From Prostheceraeus crozeri (lineage: Eukaryota > Platyhelminthes > Polycladida > Euryleptidae): 64,000 nucleotides of DNA. A model generated the notes under the pieces. That model saw only the letters and a list, made by a program, of their open reading frames with translations. It was not told the DNA's origin and did no database searches. This document shows positions 36,425-50,077 of the stretch, piece by piece. The position numbers were made by a program, and so were the translations under genes. Every line of letters starts with the position of its first letter. The stretch's first letter is position 1. The stretch spans positions 1 through 64,000 of the forward strand of contig CAJQUW010007783.1 of the NCBI GenBank assembly GCA_907163375.1, read 5' to 3'.

Positions 36425-36478
36425 ATCAGGGACATCCATGATATAAGATAGATATCTTACATCATAGATGTCCTTGAT
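36425..36478. repeat. 54-bp hairpin abutting transposon copy 3
   Basis: Arms of 26 bp around a 2-bp centre (ATCAGGGACATCCATGATAT... mirrored by ...ATCATAGATGTCCTTGAT), with about four mismatches. The first eight bases double as the target-site duplication of the neighbouring element. Confidence 0.75.
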
Positions 36479-38274
36479 ATCATGAATTCTTTTTTGCCAA
36501 AGGTACAGGAGTGTCTATGATGGTGCATTGAATACTTTGCTTTATAATATTTAGCTGGGCCTGAATGTACTTAAGACAGTTAAAATTGAAGTTCATGTGG
36601 TTTTCATCTTATTCTAGAACTTTTGGATTTAGTTTTCGTTCAAACATGCATTTTTGCTTATTTTTTGACATTAGTTGAAGAGGTGAGGCGTCAAGTTATG
36701 CTCTTATACAAGCGACGCAATTTGGTAACTTGAAAGTCGTAGTCACTCTGGCATCCATTATTGATGCATTTCTGCATGAGAGAGTTTAAGTCTCTCTTCT
36801 TTGAGAAAATGAGGATTAAAGATAAGCAAGTTACATTTCCTCTATCTTTCCTGTGCTCGACATTGTGGCATTTCTCCAACTGTGTTAAAAATTTGGTCTT
36901 CCAGACTTTTTTAATTAAAATTTTGATCAACTTGAAAGAAATCTTGGATGAAGCTATTTTTTTAGTACTCTGACTTATTATCTATTCTGCGTATGTATGG
37001 GTGGATTAAAAACTTCCCATTTCATAAAATGACATCTTTTCTAAGATGCCATTGAATGCGCACAAGAGAACTCATATCAGCTGCTATCTTATTTCGCTTA
37101 ACTGCAATTGATCCATTTCTGTGCCGCGTAACCTGTATTAAATTGTTGTGAAACTTTGACAGTTTCAACAACAAATTCATAATGCGAAAGTCAAACAGTG
37201 CATTCAAACTATTCGATTGTATTGATCTGATTGAGACATCTAAATCTAATCTTGATTTTAGTGTATAGGTGTAGATTATGCAGACTCGTACATAGAAAAC
37301 CGTCCTTATACCCGGAGCAGTTCAACTATAAAAGGTGAAATTTGAATCATTTTTAAAAAGATAGAATTTTTCATGCAAGTTCACTTGGATCTGCGTGTAG
37401 TAGGACATTCATGTCATTTTAACTTGCGATTGAACAAGTCCTCTTCTACTGATATCCCCTTTTATCCACTCATTTTTAAAATATCCCCCTTTTCACTTCG
37501 ATTTAGGCAAGCATAGATGATATCGTATTGTAAGTTGTCCGTAAAGTCTATTACTTGTTTTTGATAAGTTAGATGTCTATCGATGTTGAACAGGACAGTT
37601 GTCATTTTGCTTTTAATGTAATCACGGACAAGTGATCCCTTCACCACTGAAACGTGATGATTTGGCATGCTTTTAGTTTTCAAATAGGTAACAAATACTC
37701 AAGGTTTTAACATGAAAATATATAAAAATTGCATAACGTTGAGATACAATGAATTATTTTTTTTTGACAGACAGACAGACAAATATCAAAACTCACATTC
37801 CCGCTCATGCTTATCAAGAATGGCAAACTCGACATTTTTACATTGAGTGTGTGATTATCTTGTTAAAAAGGAATGCACATCGATTTATATCCTCTTTCTG
37901 TTGATATTCATTTTACTTTTGACTGTACTATGCATTCAACGTTCATTTTTATTTAATTTTTATCCTGGAACAAGCTGCTTATGAACAAATTTGCGTATGC
38001 ATCACTGGTTGGAGCTCCAAACAAGTGAAAGCTTATTTGCTTTAGTCTTCGTTTTCAATACCAGATGATCTATAAATCAGACAACCCTTCCATGATGTCC
38101 TTCAATTAAGTTACTAACACTTATCACTGAAATGTTCAAAAGATATCACTTTGACATGTTCTTACTGTCATGAATCCTTCATTATCAAACGTTTGTCTGT
38201 GCTTTTTATGACAATGAAGTGCTATATTTTGTGATCTAGAGCGGTTTAATACGCTGCAAGATGAAGTTATGTGT

Positions 38275-38386
38275 ATTAGATAGAGTACTTACATGTATTT
38301 CGAGTACTTTAAGAAGATAAACACGAAGACTGAGAGTTTGAGTGCTTTATCTTCTTAATGTATGAAAAGAAAGTACTCTATCTAAT
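38275..38386. repeat. 112-bp imperfect hairpin
   Basis: ATTAGATAGAGTACTT at 38275 is mirrored by AAGTACTCTATCTAAT ending at 38386. Inside it, TTAAGAAGATAAACAC pairs with GTGCTTTATCTTCTTAA. A poorly paired segment lies between the two stems and the terminal loop is about 15-17 bases. It could be a small MITE or an expressed hairpin RNA; neither is shown. Confidence 0.65.
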
Positions 38387-41300
38387 TGAAAACATGTTTT
38401 CCATTTGAAAGCAGTGCCATATTTTCTCTTGGAAAAATAAAGCATCGGTGAGGAAAATGAAGTTCAGTTCTCTTAGATATATCTGCAATTTGTCGGAAGT
38501 TATCATAGATACACAAGATATATCTGTGCTTTACAGAACTCTTAGAAAATCCTTTTCTGAGATAAATGTAAGATAAAAATAAACTGGTTGAAAATCCGGT
38601 TATCACACCGGAGCTGATCTGTCAGATTATCTTATTTTGATGAATTTAGTAAGTAGGCCATCGCAAATATTCACAGGAAACCTTCTTTTGGATCTGCACC
38701 GATAAACTATCACTTCAGATATCATACAAATCAAAATGTAATCCAGTTTGTTGTGATGATCCTGTGCGGTTTTCATGCATTGCAATAGGTGCTAAATTTT
38801 ATGAAGCACCAAATCGAATTCTTAAGAAACAGTTGCCTAAACAACTGCTCCTCGTGCAGACGTAGATATGTCTGGCATCCAAATATGGGATGTTTGCAGG
38901 AAAATCCATTGCAAACTGTGACATGTTTTCATGCATACGGCTCTGAATTTGCTGGCATTATAAAGCATCTAATATTCTATGGGTTGATTAGACAACTAGT
39001 CGTAATGCAGCTGAAGCGATATTTGAACTCAAAATGTGGGCTGGAGATGATCCTGCTAATACACTCATCTAAATAATTACATAATACACTTATTACTGAT
39101 ATTGAATTATTGGTATAGCCATTAATATCTTCGGCCGGTATCTATGATCAGCATGTTCTCTGGTCATCGGGAGATAGAGGGCTTCAGATTTTTAATGACC
39201 TCACCAGGTATGGATGTAGAGACGGGTGCAGCACATAATGTAAACGTAATATTTTCATTAAATTGGAGGTGGACAATTTTACTACGTGGGACTGAATACA
39301 AAGTATTAATGCCTGCTACTGCTTGAAATTGAAGTTATTTTCAAAATACTTGGATTTCACGGTTTTTAAACGGTTAATTATCATATCGAAATATTTCGCG
39401 TGAAATATGAAACAACGATACACAACTTCGATACTACAATCCTAAAAAGTTTAAGACACGGCTCCCAAAATCTCAAGATTTTCTAATATCTTCATCAGAT
39501 GTTCGAAATATCAAGAAATGTATCCGGAATTTCCTGAAGGATGCAATTGCATGTAAAAGATAACTTTAATTCAATCAATACTTCCAAAATCTTCTTTCCT
39601 GTAAATTTCCAATTGAATTGCCGAAGACAGGCTTTGATATCGGGTCGTTATTACTCAAAGTTTTATGAAATAATGCTCATTATTAGTCTTTCAACGCAAG
39701 AATTAGTGATGTTATTCGAAATGTATTATTCACACTTGTACTCCGAAAGACCATTGGTGCGTATGATTGTACAAGCCTTTTGAGTTATAACATGATTTCA
39801 ATAAGTGACAAACAGCTTGAGGGACTCTACATTGTTTCCTAATTCACCGATATTTGCGGAATATTGTATTATATATTGCAGAACTCTAAAAAGTCAGCTT
39901 TATCTTCAAACTTCATAATCGACCCGACTTCTTTATGTACCTCTGTCTACTCGTACTAGGACAATTTTCCGAATTATCGAATGTACATCACTTCAGACAA
40001 TTACAAAGTTTCCATTGTTCTCATTTTCGGAATATCAAATTCTCAGGCATCTCCCTGTCTGTCTTGGATGATAAGGATAGTGATGAGTGAGAAAGTCTCA
40101 GAAGCATTGATAAGTATTTGAATTACCTGTCATTTAAATTGATAAGCAGTGACAGGATGATAAGTTCATCTCAATCATATTCTAAACTGCGAAGAGTAAT
40201 TCATATCAGCAGCAAAAGTGTCGCTGAATTTCCGTGATATATCTGATCGTTGGTAAGAAACTTTGTCTGATTGAGAAAAAATGGTTTGGAAAGACATTCC
40301 ATTTCAGGCGAGTAACCATATCGCTCATTTCTATGTTATTAGTTTAGTTGCGCATTTGATGGTCGAATTGAGATTGTTATTTTATCGCATGGTTTTCTCG
40401 GCCTAACTTAAATCTCTGTTCGGTGTGAAAGCTGTTGTTATCGAAGAAATTTTATAAAGTCATGCAGCTGGAGAAATACTTTATTCAAATACTGATCGTA
40501 ATTCAGACATATTACTCGTAAGAACAAATGAAATTATCCAAATTTTACTTTCAAGTGCCGACAATATCTTTCAATTAATCAACTCGTGTCTACCAGCACA
40601 TTGATTCTATTCAGAATTAATTTTCAAAGTTCATTTCTCTCGCAGACGTGTAGCATGAGAACAGGCAAGTCGTAGCATATTGTATATTGTATTTGTGTTA
40701 TTTTTGAATTGATGAAAGTTATTTGTGGTAGTCAAAACCTCACATGCTTCCTGTTCCACTTGCACAAATGGTCTCAGGTTATGGTTGCCTCCATCTGTCG
40801 AAGTGGTTGATTAAATTAAGGAGACTTCTACAGATTCTTTCCGAAACTGGCCTTGCAGGCTGGCAGTTTCAATATAATTTCTGCGGAGCTCATTGTCAAT
40901 GAAATCGCGGGAGCTGGTGATTTGTCTTTGATAAGTTGAGACGTATTTTCCGAAGTGGGAACATAGTATCAGAGGACAACTGCACTAATGTGAAATTACG
41001 TGACACGGCCTGCGCGATCTGTTTATAAATCCAACAGGAGTGAGATTGCGTCTTCTCATTAGCATTGTTTGTCGGGGAAGAGATTCTTTAAGACTTAGAT
41101 AATGCCAGATTTTTAAAAAGATTATTTTTTTGTAAATTTATGGAAATATTTTAAGCTATTCTCGTCAGAAAATCACAAGATAAGGGTGTGGCAGAGATAT
41201 CAAATAGATATTGTAGGTTTAAGTAGTGGCGCGTTAAACTATTCATTCCATCCTAGTGTTAAAGTGGATTGCAATATCGAGAAACCTCTCAAACCTTTCG

Positions 41301-43330
41301 GCATTAAATCCCTTGGTATTTAATGAAATGTCAGGGTCTTGAAAATTCAAACTAGCAAGCACGATGATCATGCTTACAAAGCTTCAACGGATAGTTTTAA
41401 GTTATGTAGAAGTCATGATAACAGTAAACTTTAAAATAGTACATTTTTTCAATAGAATATGGAGGCAGTGGGGATTATTTTACTAATTACTTATGTTAAC
41501 TTTACGAAGCATCAGTAGTTGATAAAAATTAATGACATGTTCAATTGATACCCAATGAAAGCAACTTGATATGCTAATTGCAAATCCCAAATTTACTCTG
41601 GGTATGGCTGCGCAGTAAATATTTTGATAGCTGTGTTGATTTTGAGGGATCTGAACTAGACCTTCTGCTGATATATGATTATTTAAGTCTGTTCCCATTT
41701 TTTAGCTGAGGATGCAGCTCAACGCGATTCTATTTACATTGTGCTTTCAAAACCCCACATTTATTGATTATTACTGATACACTGACTCTGAGCAATAAGT
41801 AGTCAATAAATACCCGAGGAAATCACTTAATGAACTAAATGCGTATCTCGGAATTATCTAGGTAAATAATGGCTAGAGTTTGATCACTGAGTAATTCTAT
41901 CATTGGTCTGGTTCAGCGATGAAACACAACTTTTGCAGCAACAAAGCCACAAGGAATATAAAAGTCCTTTTAAGAGCTGATCATATCGTCTACTTTACAT
42001 CTGCAGTCTGTTCAGATCCATCTTTGCTGCTAAACGAACTTATTTACTTTTATTAGGATTCGTGACTCAACAGGATGCGATTTATGCAGCGCAGTCTAGA
42101 GTTGGACGCGACTTAAAGTGTGGTTGATAATCAACACACTTATATTAAGGCAGATATCCATCATTCTGAAATCTTTCATTTCCACAAGGTAGCCATTGTT
42201 GATATTCATATTTTCTAATTATTTAGTCGCAGAGGGGTACTAATTATGAATAACTAACATTTGGAAGTTTACTAGCTGTTGTATTATTGGCTGTCTCTTT
42301 GATTGATGAAATACATGTAGATGCTCAGACCGATTTTTTTATATTTGCGTCTAATTAGCAACTGTAGTCACACTCATTAATCATGTGCATTGCGGCATTG
42401 TTGATGGTGTACCACCTCTGTGGTCCTTTGGCATTGTTGACAATTTAAATGCCACCTGATGGGAGATAACTAAATCAAAAGGAGTACATTTTGCAAAATT
42501 AGCGCATTTTAATATTGAGAGCTCTCAGTTGTGCGTTGAGATTTTCAAAAGGTGTGAACGGTTTGAAAGTAAAAGTCTATCATGAGGCATCTATTGATTT
42601 AGATTCATTGTTTAATATTAATCATTCTACTTTCGTTTTTATCTCATAATCAGTGTCATAAAAGTCAACGTGATGATGTTTTAGACAGCAGTCTTGATGC
42701 AGACAAGTTTTGTTACAATACCTTGATGTCAAATTTATGATAATTTTAAGCATGCTTCGAAACAAATCTATAGACCCAGTTTGAAATCACTCTTTAAATG
42801 ATGGTGTTCGTGTTTACCAGACTTCGAGTGGGAATCAATTTTTATTTCAAAATTCGTGATATTGCGCGAGTTTGATGTATTGTTGTTACAGTCTCGTCTT
42901 TCTGGGATTGATAAACTGCATTTGGTTGAATGGAAATTATTCACCGAACTCATGAGCTGTCGACTTATTTATTTATACAATGACACGAGATGTTACGCTG
43001 CATTTGATACATTAGCTTCAACTTTTTATATCTGATTATCCTTCATGATTACGGAAGTCGAAAAACTGATCATTTTCATCGACTCCACGAACAAAGTAAT
43101 TATCCAACCATGACTAATGTTCATTTATAATACACCTATGAAAGCGCGCGTATAATGATGTTTGAGGAGCAATAATGAAAATGAAACATATTTCATTGTG
43201 CTTTTCAATTGTCTATTTCAATGGAATTTGTGATGATTGGATGGATGGATATACCAGACGTTTTATATCGTGGACACCGAAGAGAAAATTTTTCTTCGTT
43301 TTTTTATCTTACATATTGGACCGCTTTAGC

Positions 43331-43527
43331 GGTCTCCGTGGCACAGTGGTTAAGTGCTTGGCCTAGCGATCTTTCGGTCCAGAGGTCGACCCCCCGAAAG
43401 TGTCATTGGAAGTCTTCATGAAGGGCATTCGGACTAAAAGTACCACAACTCTCCAGATTAAAGTCTGACTGTGTCAGCATCGTCCAAGCCTCTGTATTGG
43501 GGAGTGGTGACGTTAAACCATCATTTT
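43331..43527 (+). mobile_element. tRNA-derived SINE, family 1, copy 1
   Basis: The tRNA-like head has an A box in GTGGCACAGTGGTTAAGTGC and a B box in AGAGGTCGACCCCC. The shared body follows (GTGTCATTGGAAGTC, GGGCATTCGGACTAAAAGTA, GTCTGACTGTGTCAGCATCG) and a 3' part near GTGACGTTAAA. The same order occurs in copies at 47930, 58984, 59240 (minus) and 62070. Confidence 0.85.
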
Positions 43528-43661
43528 TTGTTTGTATCCTACTTGCATATACCGGTGTCCTATAAAGATAGAAGATGCGCATTCGAAATGAATGTGAGCG
43601 TAAATTCGATGCGAGGAATATCATCATGTAGAAACAGGTGTTACAGTTTAAATGGGAAAGA

Positions 43662-43803
43662 GCACTACTGTGTGCCCGAGACACAGTGCTGCGGTGTGCT
43701 CGGGGCACGTTACTTCGAATCGGTGTGCAAAGGATACAGAACTGCAATGTGTACAGGACTCAGTACTGCGATGCAAACAGGAAGCAGCACTGTGATGTGG
43801 CAG
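43662..43803 (+). repeat. Degenerate 24-bp minisatellite beside SINE copy 1
   Basis: About six units of roughly 24 bp built on a GNACTGNGATGTGNNCAGGA-like core (for example 43739-43762 and 43763-43786); the third unit has a 5-bp insertion. An open frame across it (43471-43827) is only SINE and minisatellite sequence read through and is not a gene. Confidence 0.6.
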
Positions 43804-45361
43804 AATTATGTGATACTAGAGCATTAATCCTCCTACCATTGATGAAATATTGTGGACTAAATAGTAATCAAGTCATTTGCTGTCGAGACGTGTTTATCAA
43901 CTAAATAACAGCTCAAAGCTTCTTATTTCCACACAGCAGGAGAAAATGATAAGAAATCATGTAGAAAACTGATTTATTTGGTTTCAAATTATGCACGCTG
44001 ATGCGGTGCACATTCAAAGCTGATACTATAAGCTGTGATGGTTACTGGTGTCCTCTCTCCATTTTTATGATTGTTGTGTTCAATGTTCGCAATCATCTGG
44101 GACGACTTCAATAAAGTTGTGAAATGCATTGCTGACATATAGGTTTCTTTTGTCTTTGAATTCGGAATGTAGATGGAATGAGATGGCATTTTGTTAACAT
44201 TAACATATGATGATGAATGACTCCAATTCACATTCACACAGAATGAGAAACGGATATCAAAATCATATTCCAGTTGTTGAAGAAGTATGTGGTGAATGTT
44301 TTGTAAATTTTCAAAAGATTGACAGAACAATAGACACAAAACGGTGCAGTTTTTGTGATTAGAGAATGGTTTATACTCATATCCAACTCGACGTGACATG
44401 CATACTTCTGTTTACTATATGAAATGACTATGATAACAAATATTTCGCTCGAATCGTACGACAATGGATGTCATGAACAAGCAAATCAATACTACAAGAT
44501 AGAGACAGCTCAATGAGAGAGTTAGAATATCAGCAAATGTGTGAAATTTGTCGGTTAACATTTCTTATCAAATACAAATGCTTAATTTTCAGCCATTATA
44601 TATCGCAGTGAAAAGTGATGACAACTCATGCATTTCAAGAACAGATGAGAAATAATGACACATCTCTAGAATAAATGACGAATTCATTAGAGAATAATTG
44701 TATGACTGTGTACAATGATAGTTATCTGCTCAATTTCATAAAAGTACAAGAAATTCATGAATACAAAAACAGCTCACATGCCTTTTGAAGAACTTGCAAG
44801 TGAAGAGAAAATTGAAAGCGAATCGGCAGTAACTTATTCCAAATCTGCCGGTATAAGCAAAGAAGTCGCAAAAACATCCGATTTAACAGTTCTGTGGAAC
44901 AAAGTGCAGAGAAGTAGAGTGAATATACTGTGTACCAACCGTAACATGGATGCTGTTTGTTCATTTAATGTCAAAACACCAAGATGTTTTCCATCATGCA
45001 ATGAATGCTTCCTGAAGTTCTAAGGTTTGAACCGATCATGTCATGCAAACTTCATCGCATAGCGTATCGGATTGGCAGAAATATCAACTGTTTTGTGATG
45101 TAAACTTTTGGATATTTAAAATGAATCCCATGAATCGTCGTCATATCCAGCGAAATAATGTTAGAATGCATTTTTTGTACATGAATTGTAAAAAATTATA
45201 GACATTTTTACATAGGAAGCACAGTCAGATTTCTGGACACGCACATCTTACTCACCGTCATTCCTCTGTTTACAAACACCTTCAATTGTGCAAATCCGAT
45301 ATTGATGCAACAGCGATTGATAGAGATATCAAGGCCATCAACTTACGCCTTCGAGAATCTG

Positions 45362-46334
45362 CAGTGCTGCCGTGGTGATGAATTTCCTATCCCCATCCTC
45401 ACCCTATCCCCATGGAATTCCTGTGCATATCCCCACACGAGTTGTTATCATATTCCTATATATGGACAAAATATATTATTGCGATTACGATGTTCTACAT
45501 GTTGAGAATAAAATGCATGTACCTATACACGTATTTGTCGGTATTGAGTACCTTGGGTAAGTATTCAAAACTTATTACTGAAAATAGGAATAAGGCTATA
45601 TAGTACTATATATAGTATTATAAAAGTTAGTGAAGGGCTTTCCATGTCCCCATTGTGATTGCATCTATTGGGATGTTCGGTATTTTGTGCACAGTTAAAT
45701 TATTCCTAGTGATTACTTGGTATTTCTTGGTTATCTAACTATCTTTGGCTTTAATATGACCTTGTTTGACTTCTGAACAAAAAACTAACTTGATAAATTT
45801 CTGCCGTTCATTTCCATTAGGAGTCTACATACTGCTATATCATGATCAGTATATCTGCTTATAAAAGAATCCACTAACATTACGCCTCTACTTTCCATGT
45901 GATAATTCAGAATATCATGAAACCTAAGACCAAAAACTCTTATTATTATAAATTGTCGAAGCAATAAACGAACAAATTTTGTTGCACATATTCTATTAAA
46001 GTTTCAAGCACTGTAGGGAAGTTAATAATCTCAGCTATTCTTTATCCCTAGTTTTCACGAGTCTTCGAAAGTCACATGAGTGGCTGGTGGATACTTAATT
46101 CTAATTCGAGGTCCAATTGAAGTTAGCTGAGCGCTCGAGACACTATTTCTGGACGTTGACGACAGAATGTATGAAGTGCAGTATGTACATTTTCTTAAAT
46201 TATGGAAGTAATTTTATCAACACAGTGATAAGCTCTGAATTCCCCACATGTGGGAATCCCCATGTGGAAAATGTCAATCCCCATCCACACCCCATTGGGA
46301 TCCTGATTTAATCCCCATCACCACGGCAGCCCAG
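45362..46334. mobile_element. hAT-like non-autonomous element D
   Basis: Left terminus CAGTGCTGCCGTGGTGATG; the right terminus, reverse-complemented, is CTGGGCTGCCGTGGTGATG (17 of 19 identical). The flanks AGAATCTG (45354-45361) and AGAGTCTG (46335-46342) form an 8-bp duplication with one difference. A word ATCCCCATCC/TCCCCA recurs at least four times inside the left 100 bp and at least four times in the right 110 bp. Unlike the termini, it runs in the same orientation at both ends. No transposase is encoded; the three overlapping short frames at 45302-45603 only read the repeats. Confidence 0.8.
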
Positions 46335-47929
46335 AGAGTCTGCGCTAATCAAAAGACTGTGTTCTACAATAAATAACATGGAGGAATGCACAGAATATCA
46401 ATCACTGATTTTTGAATTTTGATGTCTTCCTTTTCAACATTGTATCTGCTTGACAAGGCCGTCTTAGCGGTGAAAATTTGCAATAAAACATCACTTTGCC
46501 ACATTTTATTTTAGCAGCTTGGCTTAAAACCTTCAAATAAATATAACAAATTCTGCTTAAAATACAATTGCAACATCTTGCTGTACATATATATTTTCTA
46601 AACTGCCCTTGCGAAGGAGTGAAAATGATCAAATTTGATCAATTTATCTCTACATACCGTTACATCGTTTTTGCGATTTCACAAGTTACAAGCTTTCTTA
46701 AGATAGCGTAATTAAGAAGCTTTTAGATTAATAATGATATATTTCATTAGAAGAATATTACGTGGCATCCTGTGTAAACGCATGCTATGATTAGTTATTT
46801 TATTATTAAATTACATCACCAAAGTGCTTTTGCAGGTATTTGCTGTAACTTCAAGAGACTGTTGTTTCATTTATGTTGTCTAATTGGTCTCTGTCTTCGT
46901 TCTTTTTAGTCTAAGATGATTAAAACCAAATTAATTGGCTCTCCAGCATACTTTCTAAATATCATTTCAATACAGATATTTTGCTAAAAATAAGAATGTG
47001 AGCGCAAACTGAGAATTTTGTAATATATGAAGAATATTTGGCGATATCGCTACGATGGATGCCCTTCACGAGGTGCGCATATGATAACCAACGATTTTGC
47101 GGGATTGCAATTATTTCGAACTTGAATCATTCCGGATGAAACTTCAATAAAATACATGATTAAAATCAAACACATCAAAAAGGTACAATTTCAAATAATA
47201 TAGATATTGGTGAGAAACATATGCCAATATATTTCTACGACACAGGCATACATAATATGTATAATAGTGTGGCAGAAGTAGCGTGTATAAAAATTCGCTT
47301 GAATGGCTGTAATAGTTGAACCGGATGTGATATTTCTTCTGATATATTCCTATTTTCCTACAGATATGTTGAGCTTCGCTTCAACTAGCCGCCGCTTCCT
47401 TATTGCAATGTTCCATCTGTTATGAGAGAATCGACATAAAATTTCGTAGCACAGGACTTTATTAAAGCATTTTATCTCTCAACAGATTCAAACACCATGA
47501 TATATGTTTCGACTTATTGGACTTCATCAGTTATTGGCAGATTTGACCGAGTAACGTTGAAGCTAGAAGACTTGCAAACACGCCTTCCATCCACTTGCAT
47601 GCCATTTATCTTCAAAGTCGCTGGTTCAAACCTATACATCTGATGAAGCCCAACCGGTAGAAGCATGCCTCATAGTGATGACATCTGTTTCGATTGGGAA
47701 GTGCCAACGTCACTGATAGCTAGGCTATCTGGGAAAATATTAAGTAGCATAGGTTAGCTTTGCTCACACCCGATGCTGATGTTCAACTATCGTTGGTACT
47801 ACACGCAGATGGCTTGTCGTGTCGGTATAACCTGAAGATATACCGAAAGCTGAGTAAGGAAAGATAAATACGCGAATGCTTGCAAATTAATAAGTCATTT
47901 GACTTTTCATGCATTTATTTTGCCTGAAC

Positions 47930-48133
47930 TCCGAGGTCTCCGTGGCACGGTGGTTAAGTGCTTGGCCTAGCGATCTTTTGGTCCAGAGGTCGAGCCCCGA
48001 AGGTGTCATTGGAAGTCGGCAGGAAGGGCATCCGGACTAAAAGTACTACAACGCTCCATAAGTCTGACTATGTCAACACCGTCCAAGCCCCAAGCATGGG
48101 TAGTAGTGACGTAAAGGCTTCATGCTTTCATTA
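47930..48133 (+). mobile_element. tRNA-derived SINE, family 1, copy 2, with 15-bp TSD
   Basis: A box in GTGGCACGGTGGTTAAGTGC, B box in AGAGGTCGAGCCCC, body GTGTCATTGGAAGTCGGCAG and GGGCATCCGGACTAAAAGTA, ending TAGTGACGTAAAGG plus a short ATT-rich tail. A perfect 15-bp duplication TTATTTTGCCTGAAC flanks it (47915-47929, 48134-48148), the signature of LINE-driven retroposition. It is the best-preserved copy in the window. Confidence 0.92.
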
Positions 48134-49477
48134 TTATTTTGCCTGAACGTTTTGTGGCTGCTTTCAAGCTCCTTCACCTGAAATGATTATTTCGATGGAA
48201 GCGCATTAATTAATTTATTTTAGCCAGAACACAGGTGATAATTAAGCATGGTAATGCAACGATTATCCTGATGCATCAACTGTATTTAAGCTATACTTTT
48301 CAAATGGATATTTTCCGTGTTGAGAAAGAGATATTCGTTTCAATATCTCAGTATTTTATGTCAATGCAAATAGTGACACAGAATCCATGCTAGTTCACTG
48401 AGGATGAAGTGAAAAATCTAAATCGATGCAAAAATCAATTATTGCGAAGTCACGACAATTTTCTCTAATAGATTCATTCTTATTTATTCTTTGTAGTGTT
48501 TCAGCCGAAGAATTCTGACAAATGCTCACCTTGTCCTCATGTCATCGAAAAATTTACATATTCGTGAGCTATTTGTAGACTTCCTGGTGATAAACCGATT
48601 AATTGAGTATTCATTACAGCTTCAGTTAGATCAAATCTGCACATTTAGCAAACAGAAAAATAATTTTATTGAATTATCAACGAAGATAATTGTAGAAAAT
48701 GATGACAGTAATTTCTAGTATGAAATTCTAACACATCTAAATTGTTTTCCAGAAGCATCTTTCGACGCACATGTATTTTCTCTGTTATATATATTCTCAA
48801 TGAATTTGATTTGCATTTGAAATGGCACTGTGCTCTTAAAATATCATAATTTATACCTTTGAGAAAGTATCACACTGATTGACATGGAAAATGATATGCA
48901 AATGTCTTCATGTCAAATGATGATTTAGCAAACGTTTCATGTTTTTCCATGTTGCAGTCGCAACTCAATTGTTTTGAAATGTTTGCATTCGAGGAAGAGT
49001 CCCTTTCAACGTTTCCAATGGAATATTTGTATTTTCATCGTTTCAATTTGATGAACTAATTCAATTATGTCATCATATCTACAGACTGTTGATAATCCGC
49101 ATTCTTTTCCAAAGCATGTGGTAGCGGATGTTGTCGAGAATTTGGCTGTGAAGAGCAAATTATTTCTCAAAGGAGAAATTTCCGGTGAATATAAGCGTCG
49201 AATTTGAGAAGAAGAACACACTCACGTTCTCGAGTTGTAATGATGCATAATAATCTATAATCTCCTCGCGAAATTAGTCGTCGATGAACTTACTGCGAAT
49301 ATTATTACAAATTACGTGTTCTATATTATTCACTTAATAGTCATGACTCAGTATGAGAAGGAAGTTTTCCAAGTTAATTTTACTTCGTTGTCGAATGTGA
49401 TGTGTGCAACAGTACTTACAGTAAAATCACCATCAAAGTTGAATGTGCTTTTTAGAGAATGTGAGTCATATTTACAC

Positions 49478-50077
49478 CAGGGGTGTGGAAGCAGAAGCGG
49501 AAGCGAATGCCCGACGATCGCTTCCGCTTCCGAAAGTATCATGATACTAATGACTGATGCAATTCGCGTGCCAGGGCGAGGCGAGGCACTTCTGACTTTT
49601 GACCTTAAGTCTTGATATGAGTTAAGTGTTAGTTGTCATATTTAGTGCTTCCCCTATTACACCTAATTACAAATTGGCACCTGTATTACTAAATGTTGTT
49701 GCTTCTAATTTTCTCATTATGATGAAAACGAAGGTGTATTATCTCAGAATACTGGCATGCGAAATCAGAAAACCTCAGTATCATCTTATCAATGGCAACT
49801 TTACACAATTCGGATTGTTGTGTCTTCATTGTAGCATTCTCAAACAGTTTCTTGGTCGTTTGATATTTTTTCACTACACACGTGTTGGGAAAATATGACG
49901 TTTTTATTTCACAATTTCCCAAAGTTTGAAATTTTTAGTAAATTTGAAAAATATTTGACTTTTTGGCAAGTCAAAAAAGCGCATGCAAGTCAGCTAGGGT
50001 TTACGACAGAAAGTTCATGGAGAATCGGAAGCGATGGAAGCGGAGGCGAATAAAAATCAATCGCTTCCGCAGCCCTG
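49478..50077. mobile_element. hAT-like non-autonomous element A
   Basis: The ends CAGGGGTGTGGAAGC (49478) and, reverse-complemented, CAGGGCTGCGGAAGCG (50077) are typical hAT-style CAGGG termini. The flanks ATTTACAC (49470-49477) and ATTTACGC (50078-50085) form an 8-bp duplication with one difference. The word GGAAGCG, in both orientations, is repeated within the first 65 bp and the last 60 bp. The 600-bp body has no transposase. Confidence 0.87.

Noticed and set aside
43471..43827. 118-codon Cys-containing frame as a small secreted protein
   Set aside because: It spans the SINE 3' end and a degenerate 24-bp minisatellite and has no signal peptide.
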